Notes under the pieces: generated by a model
Told to the model about the DNA's origin: nothing
The model's input: only the letters and a program-made list of their open reading frames with translations
The model's database searches: none
Part shown: positions 6,627-15,667 of the stretch, one piece after another
How positions within the stretch are numbered: the stretch's first letter is position 1
How the letters are laid out: each line of letters opens with the position of its first letter
Made by a program: the position numbers and the translations under genes
Assembly (NCBI GenBank): GCA_944325185.1
Contig: CALUZA010000005.1
Location: 1-44,657 of the forward strand
Origin: Candidatus Gastranaerophilales bacterium
Lineage (GTDB): Bacteria > Cyanobacteriota > Vampirovibrionia > Gastranaerophilales > Gastranaerophilaceae
Length of the DNA stretch: 44,657 bases
Reading direction: 5' to 3'

Positions 6627-6982
6627 TCAATCGAATTACCATCAGGGTCAAGCAAGAAGGAAATTCTTGTCTTGACCTCTTTCATATAAAAAGGTTCAAT
6701 TTCCCATTTGTATCCTAATTTTTTCATTTTTTCATCTACTTCATCAAGATTTTCGCAAAGAAAAGCAAAATGTCCGAAAGAGTTGCCATTTTCATATTTG
6801 CTCGGTGTTTCATCATTTATTGTGAGCTCGATTTCAGTTCCTGTTTTTTCGTCTGTTAAATATTGCAAAAAACAATCCTCAAGACGGATTCTTTTTCCTT
6901 TTTTTAAGCCTAAAAGTTCACAATAAAATTTTAAAGACTTTTCTTCATCTTTTACTCTTATCATTGAATGTAAAAATTGCAT
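6605..6982 (-). CDS. gloA: glyoxalase I-like VOC-family metalloenzyme
   Basis: The 125 residues form two beta-alpha-beta-beta-beta units of the vicinal-oxygen-chelate fold. All four metal ligands expected of glyoxalase I are present: H5, E52, H71 and E119. The ending DPDGNSIELIE is typical. Glyoxalase I isomerises the methylglyoxal hemithioacetal in methylglyoxal detoxification. It is slightly shorter than E. coli GloA (135). Specificity for glutathione is uncertain because many anaerobes lack it. It is last in an operon with gmhA, the rRNA methyltransferase and a winged-helix protein. Confidence 0.75.
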   Translation of the reverse strand: MQFLHSMIRVKDEEKSLKFYCELLGLKKGKRIRLEDCFLQYLTDEKTGTEIELTINDETPSKYENGNSFGHFAFLCENLDEVDEKMKKLGYKWEIEPFYMKEVKTRISFLLDPDGNSIELIESTK

Positions 6983-6990
6983 TTATCCTC

Positions 6991-7530
6991 CTAAAATTCG
7001 CTTTCTGTTTTTTCACAAATAATGTGTCCTATTGCAATATGCATTTCTTGTATTTGTTCTGTTTTTTCGCTGGGAACGTTTATTTGACAATCTGCATTTA
7101 GTTCAATTTTATTTTTTCCGGTAAGAAAAATAACTTTCATATCTTGTTTTCTGGCTTGTTTAACTGCTTCAAGAACGTTTTTGCTTTTACCACTTGTTGT
7201 TATTGCAACAAGAACATCATTTTTTTCTCCTAAACCTTCAATTTGTCTTTTAAAAATATAATCGAAAGATAAATCGTTTCCAATAGCCGTTATAATTGAA
7301 TTATTTGAGCATAAAGAAATTGCAGGTAAAGATTTTCGTTCTTTTTTAAATTTAGATATAAATTCGCAAGCTAAATGATTACAATCGCTTGCTGAACCTC
7401 CATTACCGCAAAAAAGAATTTTTTTGTTTGCTTTTAGTGCATCAATAATTATCTTTGTGGCACGAGTGATATTTTCGTGTTGATTTTTTAATTGTTTAAA
7501 ATTTTCAATTCTTTCTTCTATATTTTGCAT
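6991..7530 (-). CDS. gmhA: sedoheptulose-7-phosphate isomerase (GmhA-like SIS protein)
   Basis: This 179-residue single-SIS-domain protein has GNGGSASDCNHLACEF (about residues 42-57), a central 'AITTSGKSKNVLEA' sugar-phosphate loop and a C-terminal 'EMHIAIGHIICE' helix. These are GmhA hallmarks. GmhA makes D-glycero-D-manno-heptose 7-phosphate, the first step to ADP-heptose for lipopolysaccharide core or S-layer glycans. DiaA is a structural relative, but the motifs favour GmhA. The gap to the upstream methyltransferase gene is 2 bases. Confidence 0.8.
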   Translation of the reverse strand: MQNIEERIENFKQLKNQHENITRATKIIIDALKANKKILFCGNGGSASDCNHLACEFISKFKKERKSLPAISLCSNNSIITAIGNDLSFDYIFKRQIEGLGEKNDVLVAITTSGKSKNVLEAVKQARKQDMKVIFLTGKNKIELNADCQINVPSEKTEQIQEMHIAIGHIICEKTESEF

Positions 7531-7532
7531 TT

Positions 7533-8885
7533 TTATTCCTTTTCAAACAAAATAATTGTTTCAACATGGTAAGTATAAGGAAAAAGGTCAAGTCCTTGAA
7601 TAAATTTCGGTTTAAATTTAAGTTCTTTTAATTTCTCCATATCTCTTTTTAAGGTTATGGGGTTACATGAAACATAAATAATATTTTTTGAAATACTAGC
7701 AATATCGATGAGCCCTTCTTCTTCGCAACCGCTTCTTGGCGGGTCTAAGATTGTATAGTCAAAGCTTTTTTGTTCCTGTTTAAAAATTTTAAATCTTTTT
7801 TTAGCATCATCACAGAATATTTCATAGTTTTCTATGTTATTTAGTTCATAGTTTTCTTTTGCCATTTGAACTGCGTTTTTATTTTCTTCAACAAGAGTAA
7901 TTTTTTCTGCATTATTATTTGCAAAAATTCCTATTGCGCCTACTCCGCCGTATGCGTCAAGTATGGTTGAATTTTCTTTTATATTATTTTTTACAATTTC
8001 AAATAATTTTTCGCTTGCAAAAGGATTTACTTGAAAAAAGCTAACTGCGCCTATTTTCAGTTTTTTATCATTTAATTTTTGTATAATAAAATCGCATCCT
8101 GTAATTTTAATTGTTGTTTCACCCAGTATGTTATTTGTTTTTTTATCATTAAAATTGACAAAAATTCCTTTAATTTCTTCAAAAGTTTTAGTAATTTTTT
8201 CTGCAAAAGAAATTATTTCTTTTTTGATTTGTTTAAATTTTTCTTGATTTGTATTTAAAACTAAAGTTAAAAGAATTGAATTATCTGATGAACTTATTCT
8301 TGCAACAATGTTTTTTAGTAAACCCTTATGTTTTTTTTCGTCATAACAACCTAGTTTATAATTCTCTCTTATGAATTGAGTAAGGTTGTTTATAATTTCA
8401 GGTTGTATAGGGCAAAATTTTATGTTTGTAATATCGTGAGAATTTTCTTTGAAATATCCCAAGAGAACTCTTTTAGAGTTTTTTGTTTCACGTGCAGGAA
8501 ATTGAATTTTGTGCCTGTAGCAGGTTGTTTTTGGACTTTTGACAATGGGTAAAATTAAATTTTCATCTTGTTTAAAAATATCTTTTAAAATTTCTTCTTT
8601 TAGTTTTGTTGAATAGTCATAGCTACAAATTTGCATTTGGCAGCTTCCACAGGCATTATATAATGGACAAAAGGGCTTTATCCTTTCTTTCGAAGGATTA
8701 ATTATTTCTATAATTTCTCCTTTAGCATAGTGCTTGTTTTTTGAGGTTATTTTTATTTTTATTGTTTCATCTGGTAGGGCATTTTTAACAAAAATAACGA
8801 ATTTATCTTCTCCAAATCGAGCAAGCCCTTCTCCTTTTGGGGTAATTTTTTCAATATTAACAATGATTTCGTCGTTTATTTTCAT
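7533..8885 (-). CDS. rlmD: 23S rRNA (uracil-5-)-methyltransferase, RlmD/RumA family
   Basis: This 450-residue SAM enzyme makes 5-methyluridine in rRNA. It has an N-terminal TRAM domain (about residues 1-62) and a 4Fe-4S site C73-x5-C79-x2-C82 plus C158. The Rossmann part has 'ILDAYGGVGAIGIFA', DPPRSGCEEEG and the catalytic-cysteine motif YVSCNPITLKRD near the C-terminus. Site specificity (RlmC, RlmD or dual RlmCD) cannot be read from sequence, and TrmA is less likely given the TRAM and FeS parts. Its ATG overlaps the upstream stop as TAATG, so translation is probably coupled. Confidence 0.88.
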   Translation of the reverse strand: MKINDEIIVNIEKITPKGEGLARFGEDKFVIFVKNALPDETIKIKITSKNKHYAKGEIIEIINPSKERIKPFCPLYNACGSCQMQICSYDYSTKLKEEILKDIFKQDENLILPIVKSPKTTCYRHKIQFPARETKNSKRVLLGYFKENSHDITNIKFCPIQPEIINNLTQFIRENYKLGCYDEKKHKGLLKNIVARISSSDNSILLTLVLNTNQEKFKQIKKEIISFAEKITKTFEEIKGIFVNFNDKKTNNILGETTIKITGCDFIIQKLNDKKLKIGAVSFFQVNPFASEKLFEIVKNNIKENSTILDAYGGVGAIGIFANNNAEKITLVEENKNAVQMAKENYELNNIENYEIFCDDAKKRFKIFKQEQKSFDYTILDPPRSGCEEEGLIDIASISKNIIYVSCNPITLKRDMEKLKELKFKPKFIQGLDLFPYTYHVETIILFEKE

Positions 8886-9208
8886 TAATATGTAAAATAC
8901 CTGTCAAAATCTACATCATCAAAAGAGCACAAAAGTTGGTATATTTCATCTTCTTCATCAAGTCTTTGATAGTTATATTCGTCAAAACGCCAATATTTTG
9001 GATTTAATCCAGAACATCTTATGATTTTATGCTCATAGAGAAGTCTTAGTTTCTTTTTAACTATATTAAGATCTATTCCAACTCTTTTAGCCAATTCTAC
9101 GGCAGTTATTCCTTCAGGGTTTGAATATTTTTCAGGGGTTAGAAACATAAGTTCTAATCCCACTTGTTTTAAGTCTTTGTCTTCATTTTCATAATCATAT
9201 TCAAACAT
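8885..9208 (-). CDS. small winged-helix-like protein
   Basis: This 107-residue acidic protein has a segment 'GITAVELAKRVGIDLNIVKK' followed by 'LRLLYEHKIIRCSG', which reads as a winged helix-turn-helix (residues 33-75). The C-terminus is rich in Asp, Tyr and Phe. It is the first gene of a four-gene minus-strand operon, and its stop overlaps the ATG of the rRNA methyltransferase. It could be an operon regulator. The family is not recognised. Confidence 0.65.
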   Translation of the reverse strand: MFEYDYENEDKDLKQVGLELMFLTPEKYSNPEGITAVELAKRVGIDLNIVKKKLRLLYEHKIIRCSGLNPKYWRFDEYNYQRLDEEDEIYQLLCSFDDVDFDRYFTY

Positions 9209-9233
9209 ACTTTAATAATACCTTAAATTGTGC

Positions 9234-9239
9234 TAATAT
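9234..9239 (+). promoter_or_regulatory. possible -10 box, near-leaderless
   Basis: TAATAT ends 6 bases before the ATG at 9246 and no Shine-Dalgarno is present. The matching -35 is weak, so this is only a hint. Confidence 0.25.
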
Positions 9240-9245
9240 TTAAGT

Positions 9246-9524
9246 ATGAAAAAGATTTTTTTAAGCATACTTTTCCTGTTTTTTACAATAATGCCTTCTT
9301 TTGCTATTAATTTTGGTTCATATAGAAGTGAAACCGATTATGGTTTAATAGACGGCTTTAAATGGAATTTCTTTAATAGAGAAGAAGGACAGCCTTGGGT
9401 GCAGATAAAATCAGAAACCAAGGAAGAGCAGGACAGGATTGAAAAAGAGAAAAATAAACCAAAAGAAATTCAGGATGATGTGCAATTATACCGTTTTATG
9501 ACTGAAGATGTTGTTGTTTACTAG
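9246..9524 (+). CDS. small secreted hypothetical protein
   Basis: The protein is 92 residues with a strong signal peptide (Lys-Lys start, Phe/Leu-rich core, predicted cut after PSFA). The mature 72 residues are charged, with an aromatic patch (GFKWNFFNREEGQPW) followed by a Glu/Lys-rich helix. I do not recognise the family. It is divergent from the winged-helix operon and about 120 bases upstream of fliF. A link to the flagellum is possible but unsupported. Confidence 0.65.
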   Translation: MKKIFLSILFLFFTIMPSFAINFGSYRSETDYGLIDGFKWNFFNREEGQPWVQIKSETKEEQDRIEKEKNKPKEIQDDVQLYRFMTEDVVVY

Positions 9525-9644
9525 GTTTTTAGCCAAAGAATATATTTTACAAACTCTTAACATTATTGAAATTCCCTTTAAGTAATATATTATATTATTG
9601 GGGAGTATTCTACTCGGATATTGAATTAGTAATGGATAAAATCA

Positions 9645-11414
9645 GTGAATGAACATGTTAAATTATTAATCGAAGATATTAAAAAACTTTGGTTAAAGCT
9701 GGATATAAATCAAAAATTTTCAATTGCCGCGCTTTTAGTTGCAATGTTTGTAGTTGGGATATTTTTTATAGTTAAAGCAACTGAGCCTAATTGGGCTGTT
9801 TTATACTCGGATTTAAGCAAAAATGATGTTGCAGCTATTACTGAAAGTCTTAAAAAAAGCGGTTATCCATATAAACTCTCAGAGGATAAAACTGCAATTT
9901 TAGTCAGAAATCAAGATAAAGAGGATTTAAGACTTTTTGTTGCGGAAAATGATTTAATTCAAGATACATCGGGTGGTTTTGAACTTTTAGATGATTTACA
10001 ATTGGGTTCAACCGATTTTAAAAATAAACTTACAAAGCAAAGAATTTTTCAAGGAGAGCTCACCCGTTCAATAGAAAAAATAAATGGTGTATCAAAAGCC
10101 AGAGTTCAATTAGCGGAACCGGAGCGTTCAATTTTTTCTGATGAGGATGAAGAACCTTCTGCAAGTGTTGTGTTAATACTTGAGCCGGGGGTTAAATTAA
10201 AACCCAGCCAAATCCTTGCAATTAAAAATCTTGTAGCCTATTCGGTGCCAAGATTAACAAATGACAGAGTGTTTTTAACCGATCAATTCGGTAATGTTTT
10301 ATCTGAGGATGTTTCAAAAAATTCTTCCGATATGCAAAGCTATAGAGCAAATTTTGAAAAAGAAGCAGCTAAAAAAATAAAAGATACTTTAGAAACCATA
10401 ATGGGAAAAGATAATGTTTCCGTTCAAGTTTCTACTGTTATGGATTTTAATCAAACAAGATCAACTATAGAAAGCTATACTCCAAATAAAGACAGTGATA
10501 CCGGTATAGTTATTTCACGTCAGGGAGAAAAAGAGGTATATTCAAATCCTAAAGATTTACCGAGCAATCAAAAAGAAAAGAGCGCTTTTGATGATCCTAA
10601 CCAGACTCAAGCGCAAATAAATGCTCAAAATCAAATGGATAATATTAATCAGGCGCAAAATCAAAATCCTACATTAAATCAAGCTCAAGGTGCTTCTGTT
10701 GCCCAAGATGTTGCGCAATTGCCTTTAAATCAGACTCCTGCAAAAACAACAAATTATGAAGGCGAAAATGAAAAAGTTAATTCTGATGATGTTAGAAAAT
10801 TAAGTTATGAAAAAGAAAAATCAGCAACAACTTATGCTGTGACAAAAGAAATAAAACAGGTAGTTTATGCTCCGGGGTCAGTCGTGCGCATGAGTGTTGC
10901 AGTTGCAGTTAATAAAATTTTGACTGATGCGGAAAAAGATGAAATTAAAAGCCTTGTAGCTGCGGCTGCGGGTATGGATTATTCCAGAGGAGATGTTGTC
11001 AGTGTTTCAAGTCTTAAATTTACGGGAATAGATAATACCGAAGAACTTGAACAGGATAAAGAGAAACAAAGAGAATTTATAATGGAAGTTTTAACATTTA
11101 TTTTCAAAAATGTTTCTCCTGTGTTTATAATTCTTCTTTTAGGGCTTGTCGCGCTTCATAATTTTGGAAATGTATTTAGAGCTCCAAAACCAAAAGAAGA
11201 AGAAATAGAAACAGAAGCTGAAGAAGAAGATATTCTACCTTCTTTTGACCCGTACCTTGCATTACAGCAAAATCAGACAAATAATGAAGATTTTTATCAA
11301 CAGGATATACAATATACTTCGGCTATTGATAAGAAGAAGAGCGAAATTATTAATTCCGTTATAGGAAATCCTGAAGAAGCAGCAAGAATATTAACTTCAT
11401 ATATTAAAGAATAA
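9645..11414 (+). CDS. fliF: flagellar MS-ring protein FliF
   Basis: FliF forms the inner-membrane MS ring on which the flagellar rotor and export gate are built. The 589 residues show TM1 (about 25-45), the ring-building motif region with 'GFELLDDLQLGSTDFKNKL' and 'ARVQLAEPERS', and a periplasmic domain with a Gln/Asn-rich insert around residues 315-365. TM2 is at about 485-505. The C-terminal tail, 'EEAARILTSYIKE', contacts FliG. The only workable start is GTG at 9645, because nearby ATGs are out of frame. It heads a fliF-fliG-fliH-fliI operon. Confidence 0.95.
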   Translation: MNEHVKLLIEDIKKLWLKLDINQKFSIAALLVAMFVVGIFFIVKATEPNWAVLYSDLSKNDVAAITESLKKSGYPYKLSEDKTAILVRNQDKEDLRLFVAENDLIQDTSGGFELLDDLQLGSTDFKNKLTKQRIFQGELTRSIEKINGVSKARVQLAEPERSIFSDEDEEPSASVVLILEPGVKLKPSQILAIKNLVAYSVPRLTNDRVFLTDQFGNVLSEDVSKNSSDMQSYRANFEKEAAKKIKDTLETIMGKDNVSVQVSTVMDFNQTRSTIESYTPNKDSDTGIVISRQGEKEVYSNPKDLPSNQKEKSAFDDPNQTQAQINAQNQMDNINQAQNQNPTLNQAQGASVAQDVAQLPLNQTPAKTTNYEGENEKVNSDDVRKLSYEKEKSATTYAVTKEIKQVVYAPGSVVRMSVAVAVNKILTDAEKDEIKSLVAAAAGMDYSRGDVVSVSSLKFTGIDNTEELEQDKEKQREFIMEVLTFIFKNVSPVFIILLLGLVALHNFGNVFRAPKPKEEEIETEAEEEDILPSFDPYLALQQNQTNNEDFYQQDIQYTSAIDKKKSEIINSVIGNPEEAARILTSYIKE

Positions 11415-11426
11415 GAAAGAAATTAT

Positions 11427-12449
11427 ATGCCAAATATTCGTATTGAAAATATGACACCTACACAAAAAGTTGCAGCCCTTTTGATAACATTAGGGCCTTC
11501 TGCGGCTTCCGAGATAATGAAAAATATCGAAGATGACAATGCCTTAGAGCAAATAACGATTGAAATCGCAGGCATGTCAAAGTTGCCGCAAGAAGTTATT
11601 GAAGCTGTTGTAGATGAATTTCATACGGTTTTTCAGGCATCTTCTATGCTTGCTGCAGGCGGTATGAATTATGCAAGAGAGCTTTTGGAAAAAGCTTATG
11701 GTGCAACTGAAGCTAATAATATTTTAAATAGGCTTGTAACCATATTAAATTCAAATCCGTTTCAATTTTTTAATGAAGCCGATCCTGTACAGCTTGCAAC
11801 ATCTTTTCAGAATGAAAATCCGCAGTTGATTGCTTTGATTTTAGCATATTTAAAACCGGAACAATCTGCTAAGGTATTAAATTGTTTGGCGCCGAATATT
11901 CAACATAAAGTTGCCTTAAAAATTGCTCAAATGGAAACAACTAATCCTGAAGTTATTTCGGAAGTTGAAAAAATTGTTGAATCAAGATTTTCAAATGTTG
12001 TTGCTTCGGATTTTTCAAAAGCAGGCGGTACAAAGACTCTTGCAAGTATTTTAAACAGTACGGACAGAGCAACCGAAAAAAATGTTATAGAGATGATGGA
12101 AATAGAAACTCCGGAATTAGCGGAAGATGTCAGAAGTCTTATGTTTGTATTTGAAGATATTATTCAACTTGATGATTCTTCTATTCAAAGAGTTTTAAGG
12201 GAAGTAGATTCAAGAGATTTGGCGACATCTTTGAAGGGTGCTAAAGAAGAAGTTAAGAACAAGATTTTAAAGAATATGTCCGAACGCGCGCAAAGCGTTC
12301 TTTTGGAAGATATCGAATATATGGGTCCTGTTAGAACGAAAGAGGTTCAAAAAGCCCAATCAAAGGTTGTTGGCGTTATAAAGGCGCTTGAAGCAGTTGG
12401 CGAAGTGACGATTTATCGTGGAAGCCAAGAGGATGAATTAATTGAGTAA
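11427..12449 (+). CDS. fliG: flagellar motor switch protein FliG
   Basis: FliG is the rotor protein that couples the MS ring to torque generation with MotA. The 340 residues have the usual N-terminal FliF-binding domain ('QKVAALLITLGPSAASEIM'), a middle domain with the EHPQ-like region replaced by 'ENPQLIALILAYLKPEQSA', and the C-terminal torque helix with alternating charges (DSRDLATSLKGAKEEVKNKI). It lies 12 bases after fliF, and its stop overlaps the TTG start of fliH. Confidence 0.95.
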   Translation: MPNIRIENMTPTQKVAALLITLGPSAASEIMKNIEDDNALEQITIEIAGMSKLPQEVIEAVVDEFHTVFQASSMLAAGGMNYARELLEKAYGATEANNILNRLVTILNSNPFQFFNEADPVQLATSFQNENPQLIALILAYLKPEQSAKVLNCLAPNIQHKVALKIAQMETTNPEVISEVEKIVESRFSNVVASDFSKAGGTKTLASILNSTDRATEKNVIEMMEIETPELAEDVRSLMFVFEDIIQLDDSSIQRVLREVDSRDLATSLKGAKEEVKNKILKNMSERAQSVLLEDIEYMGPVRTKEVQKAQSKVVGVIKALEAVGEVTIYRGSQEDELIE

Positions 12450-13413
12450 GATAAAGCCTGATAATATTAGTTATAATGATGATTTTGTTGTTGTAGAAGC
12501 TAAGAACATTGATTTTTCCGAAGAAATTTTAAATAAAAAAAAAGAGGAGATTAATTTAAAAAAAGAGGAAAACGAAGCTTCTAAAAAGGCTGCAGAAATT
12601 ACCGATAATGCTCTTAAAAAAGCAGATGAAATTATTAAAAATGCTGAATTCGAAGCAAAAAATATTTTAAATAAAGCAAATGAAAAATCTAATCTTCAAT
12701 CTGATGAGATTATAAAAAATGCTGAAATTAAAGCGCAAGAGATTTTAAGTTCCGCTTCTGAGGATGCAAAGAATTTACAAGAAAATACCGAAAAAGAGGC
12801 GCAAGAGATTTTAAATTCTTCTAAGTTGGAAATTGAGAAAGCTCGTGCTGAAGCAGCGAATGAAGGCTATAAAGACGGTTATCAAGATGCGGGGCAAAAA
12901 ATCCAAGAAGAACTTGAAGAAAAAATAGAAAATTTTGAAACTTTTTGCAAAAGTCAATTTGAAATAAAAGATAAAATTATAAAATCTGCTTCAAAAGATA
13001 TTATGGATATAGTAATTAATATTGCAAATAAAGTTCTTCATAAAGAAATTGATGCAAATTCTCTGGATAGGATTATAAAATCTACAATTTTGCTTTTTGA
13101 AAAAAAAGAGAAGATTAATATTATTTTGAGCGAAAAGTATGCCAAAATGTTGTTTGAATTGCAGAAAAAATCATTAAATCAAGATATCGAATTCGATTTT
13201 CAAGATTTTAAACAATATGAAGGTTTTGAAATTATATATAACCCTAAATTTGATGATGATACGATAATACTTGAAAATCCAAAAGAACGCTTTGATGCTT
13301 CAATTAACGCTCAAATGGATGTTATAATACGAGATATATTTGAAAATACTTCAAACGGGCAATTAGAAGCTTTGGATGAGTATATTGAAGAAAAAAATAA
13401 AAATGAAGCTTAA
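12442..13413 (+). CDS. fliH: flagellar export ATPase regulator FliH
   Basis: FliH binds the export ATPase FliI and anchors it to the C ring. The 323 residues are longer than the usual 230-260, because of a long Lys/Glu/Ala-rich coiled coil with repeated 'ADEIIKNAEFEAKNIL' units (about residues 50-140). The conserved C-terminal domain follows, with IANKVLHKEID. TTG at 12442 is the chosen start: GAGGA lies about 8 bases upstream, and the nearby ATG at 12433 runs into a stop. It overlaps fliG by 8 bases and fliI by 11 bases. Confidence 0.85.
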   Translation: MSKIKPDNISYNDDFVVVEAKNIDFSEEILNKKKEEINLKKEENEASKKAAEITDNALKKADEIIKNAEFEAKNILNKANEKSNLQSDEIIKNAEIKAQEILSSASEDAKNLQENTEKEAQEILNSSKLEIEKARAEAANEGYKDGYQDAGQKIQEELEEKIENFETFCKSQFEIKDKIIKSASKDIMDIVINIANKVLHKEIDANSLDRIIKSTILLFEKKEKINIILSEKYAKMLFELQKKSLNQDIEFDFQDFKQYEGFEIIYNPKFDDDTIILENPKERFDASINAQMDVIIRDIFENTSNGQLEALDEYIEEKNKNEA

Positions 13414-14710
13414 AGATTTAAATAAAGTAATTGAAAATTCCAAAACCATTGCAAAAATTGGTAAAATAACGGAAATTATAGGGTTAACAATTGTTGCGGA
13501 TGGACCTGTGTCTTCAATTGGTGATTTGTGCCACATTATTGGAGAAAATTTGTCTGAAATTATATATGCTGAAGTTGTGGGTTTTAAAGAAGATAGAGTT
13601 CTTTTAATGCCTTTGGGTTCTATTGAGGGGCTTTGTGCCGGTGCGAAAGTAGTAAATACAGGAACTCAGATGAAAGTTAAGGTTTCTGATACTTTGCTTG
13701 GAAGGGTTTTGGACGGTCTTGGAAATCCAATTGATGGAAAAGGCGAAATCATTGCTGATGAATATTATCCGACAAATGCTAAAATTATAAATCCTATGGA
13801 TAGAAAACCTATAGACGAGCCTCTTTCTTTGGGCTTGAGGGCGATTGACGGATTAAACACTATAGGGAAAGGTCAAAGAGTTGGTATTTTTGCAGGGTCA
13901 GGGGTTGGAAAATCGACAACTCTCGCTATGATAGCCAAAAATACGGAAGCAGACATAAATGTAATAGCGCTTATTGGCGAACGTGGAAGAGAAGTCAGGG
14001 AATTTATTGAAAACACTATGGGAGAAAAAGGCATGAAGCGCTCTATTGTTGTATGTGCGACATCCGAGCAGCCTGCGCTTGTCAAAATTAAAGCTTCTTT
14101 TGTAGCTTGTGCTATTGCAGAATATTTTAGAGATAAGGGCAAAAATGTTCTTTTTATGCTTGATAGTGTTACAAGAATTGCGCTTGCACAAAGAGAAGTT
14201 GGTTTAGCCGTTGGTGAACCTCCTGCAACAAGAGGCTATACTCCTTCTGTTTTTGCTCTTTTGCCAAAATTTTTGGAGCGTGCCGGAGCTAATAAAAAAG
14301 GCACAATTACAGGATTATATACGGTTTTAGTTGAAGGTGATGATATGAATGAACCCATTGCCGATGCTGCAAGAAGTATTTTGGATGGTCATATAGTTCT
14401 TTCTCGTGCATTGGCTCATAAAAATCATTATCCGGCTATAGATGTATTAGCAAGTATTTCTCGTGTTATGAATAATGTTGTAACCTCTGAGCACAGGCAA
14501 GCAGCCGGAAAAATTAGAAATTTGCTTGCAAGCTATGCCAAAAATGAAGATTTAATTAATATAGGTGCTTATGCAAAAGGTTCAGATGCTTCAGTAGATA
14601 AAGCAATTGCTATGATTGATAAAATTAATGCATATTTGAGGCAAGATGTTGATGATAAAACAGATTATGAAGTTACGAAAAATGAATTGATTAATCTTGC
14701 AAAAATGTAA
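13403..14710 (+). CDS. fliI: flagellar type III export ATPase FliI
   Basis: FliI is the hexameric ATPase of the flagellar export apparatus, related to F1-beta. It has an N-terminal beta-barrel, the P-loop GIFAGSGVGKSTTL, 'ALIGERGREVREFIE', a Walker B 'VLFMLDSVTRIA' and the family motif GEPPATRGYTPSVFALLP. I choose ATG 13403 (435 residues) because it matches usual FliI N-termini. An in-frame ATG at 13376 would add nine residues inside fliH. No fliJ follows; the next gene is a WYL-type regulator. Confidence 0.93.
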   Translation: MKLKDLNKVIENSKTIAKIGKITEIIGLTIVADGPVSSIGDLCHIIGENLSEIIYAEVVGFKEDRVLLMPLGSIEGLCAGAKVVNTGTQMKVKVSDTLLGRVLDGLGNPIDGKGEIIADEYYPTNAKIINPMDRKPIDEPLSLGLRAIDGLNTIGKGQRVGIFAGSGVGKSTTLAMIAKNTEADINVIALIGERGREVREFIENTMGEKGMKRSIVVCATSEQPALVKIKASFVACAIAEYFRDKGKNVLFMLDSVTRIALAQREVGLAVGEPPATRGYTPSVFALLPKFLERAGANKKGTITGLYTVLVEGDDMNEPIADAARSILDGHIVLSRALAHKNHYPAIDVLASISRVMNNVVTSEHRQAAGKIRNLLASYAKNEDLINIGAYAKGSDASVDKAIAMIDKINAYLRQDVDDKTDYEVTKNELINLAKM

Positions 14711-14758
14711 GTATTTATAAAGGAGCAATTTTTCTATATAATTTTATCAAAAGGAAAA

Positions 14759-15667
14759 ATGATGTATTCTTCAAGTATTTATAGAATTTTATATTTATTG
14801 TATTTGCTCTCTAAAAAAGACCTTACAAAAAATGAAATTATAGAAGAATTTGAAAAAAATAATATTAAAATTTCATCCTCTACGATTAGTGCATATATTA
14901 ATAAATTAAAAAGTCATGGAATTTTAATTGATGTTTTGAAATATAAAAATAAAAATATATATCATTTTAAAAAACCTTCAATACAACTTGAATTAAATCA
15001 AGATGAGATTTCGGTTATACAGGATATAAAAAAACTTCTTTTTGCTGAAAAAAATTATAATAAAATTAGAAAAGTTGTTCGTCTGTTTTATAAGTTAGTT
15101 TTTGTTACTAAAGATGATGAAATAAGAAGCAAGCTTCTTGATTTTGGTTATTTTTCAAGCTTAAATTGGGGTTTAGTCAGAAAACTTGAAAAACATTGTA
15201 AAACAAAAGATATTATAAAACTTGATTATATTCTTCCAAATGGCGGAAATAAAAGGTTGATAATACATGCCGATGATTTGAAAATAGGTGATTGGTCAAA
15301 TAGGCTTTATCTTTGGGGCGCATTAGATGATGCGGATTATTTATCGTATATTCCTGTTGATAAAATTTTTATGGTGGAAAAAGTTATACAAAAAAATGTG
15401 CCTTTTAAAAATTTAAATAAAACTCTAACATTTAAAATTTCAAGAAAATTATACGAAGAAATAAAATTAAATTCTAAAGAAGAGCTTGTAGATTTGGATA
15501 ATAATTTTGCGGTTATTTCAAGACCTTTAGAGGATAATTTCTTTATAATTCAAAGACTTTTGTCTTTTTGTCCTGATTTATATTATATTTCTGATAATAA
15601 AATTAAAAATTTAGTTAAAGAAAAGCTGGAAATGATAAAAGCATCTTATGAAAAAGAATATGAATAG
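14759..15667 (+). CDS. WYL-domain transcriptional regulator (first of pair)
   Basis: The 302 residues have an N-terminal winged helix ('LTKNEIIEEFEKNNIKISSS', about 22-41) and a C-terminal WYL-like domain with 'RLYLWGALDDADYLSYIPVD'. WYL proteins bind nucleic acids and often sense ligands or DNA damage; PafBC-type pairs are the best-known tandem example. AAAAGGA precedes the ATG. It overlaps the second WYL gene, which suggests that a heteromer is made. It lies 48 bases after fliI, so a flagellar connection is possible but unproven. Confidence 0.7.
   Translation: MMYSSSIYRILYLLYLLSKKDLTKNEIIEEFEKNNIKISSSTISAYINKLKSHGILIDVLKYKNKNIYHFKKPSIQLELNQDEISVIQDIKKLLFAEKNYNKIRKVVRLFYKLVFVTKDDEIRSKLLDFGYFSSLNWGLVRKLEKHCKTKDIIKLDYILPNGGNKRLIIHADDLKIGDWSNRLYLWGALDDADYLSYIPVDKIFMVEKVIQKNVPFKNLNKTLTFKISRKLYEEIKLNSKEELVDLDNNFAVISRPLEDNFFIIQRLLSFCPDLYYISDNKIKNLVKEKLEMIKASYEKEYE

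Noticed and set aside
13376..13402. Upstream ATG for fliI inside fliH
   Set aside because: It adds nine Lys-rich residues not typical of FliI; ATG 13403 fits the family, though the upstream start cannot be excluded.
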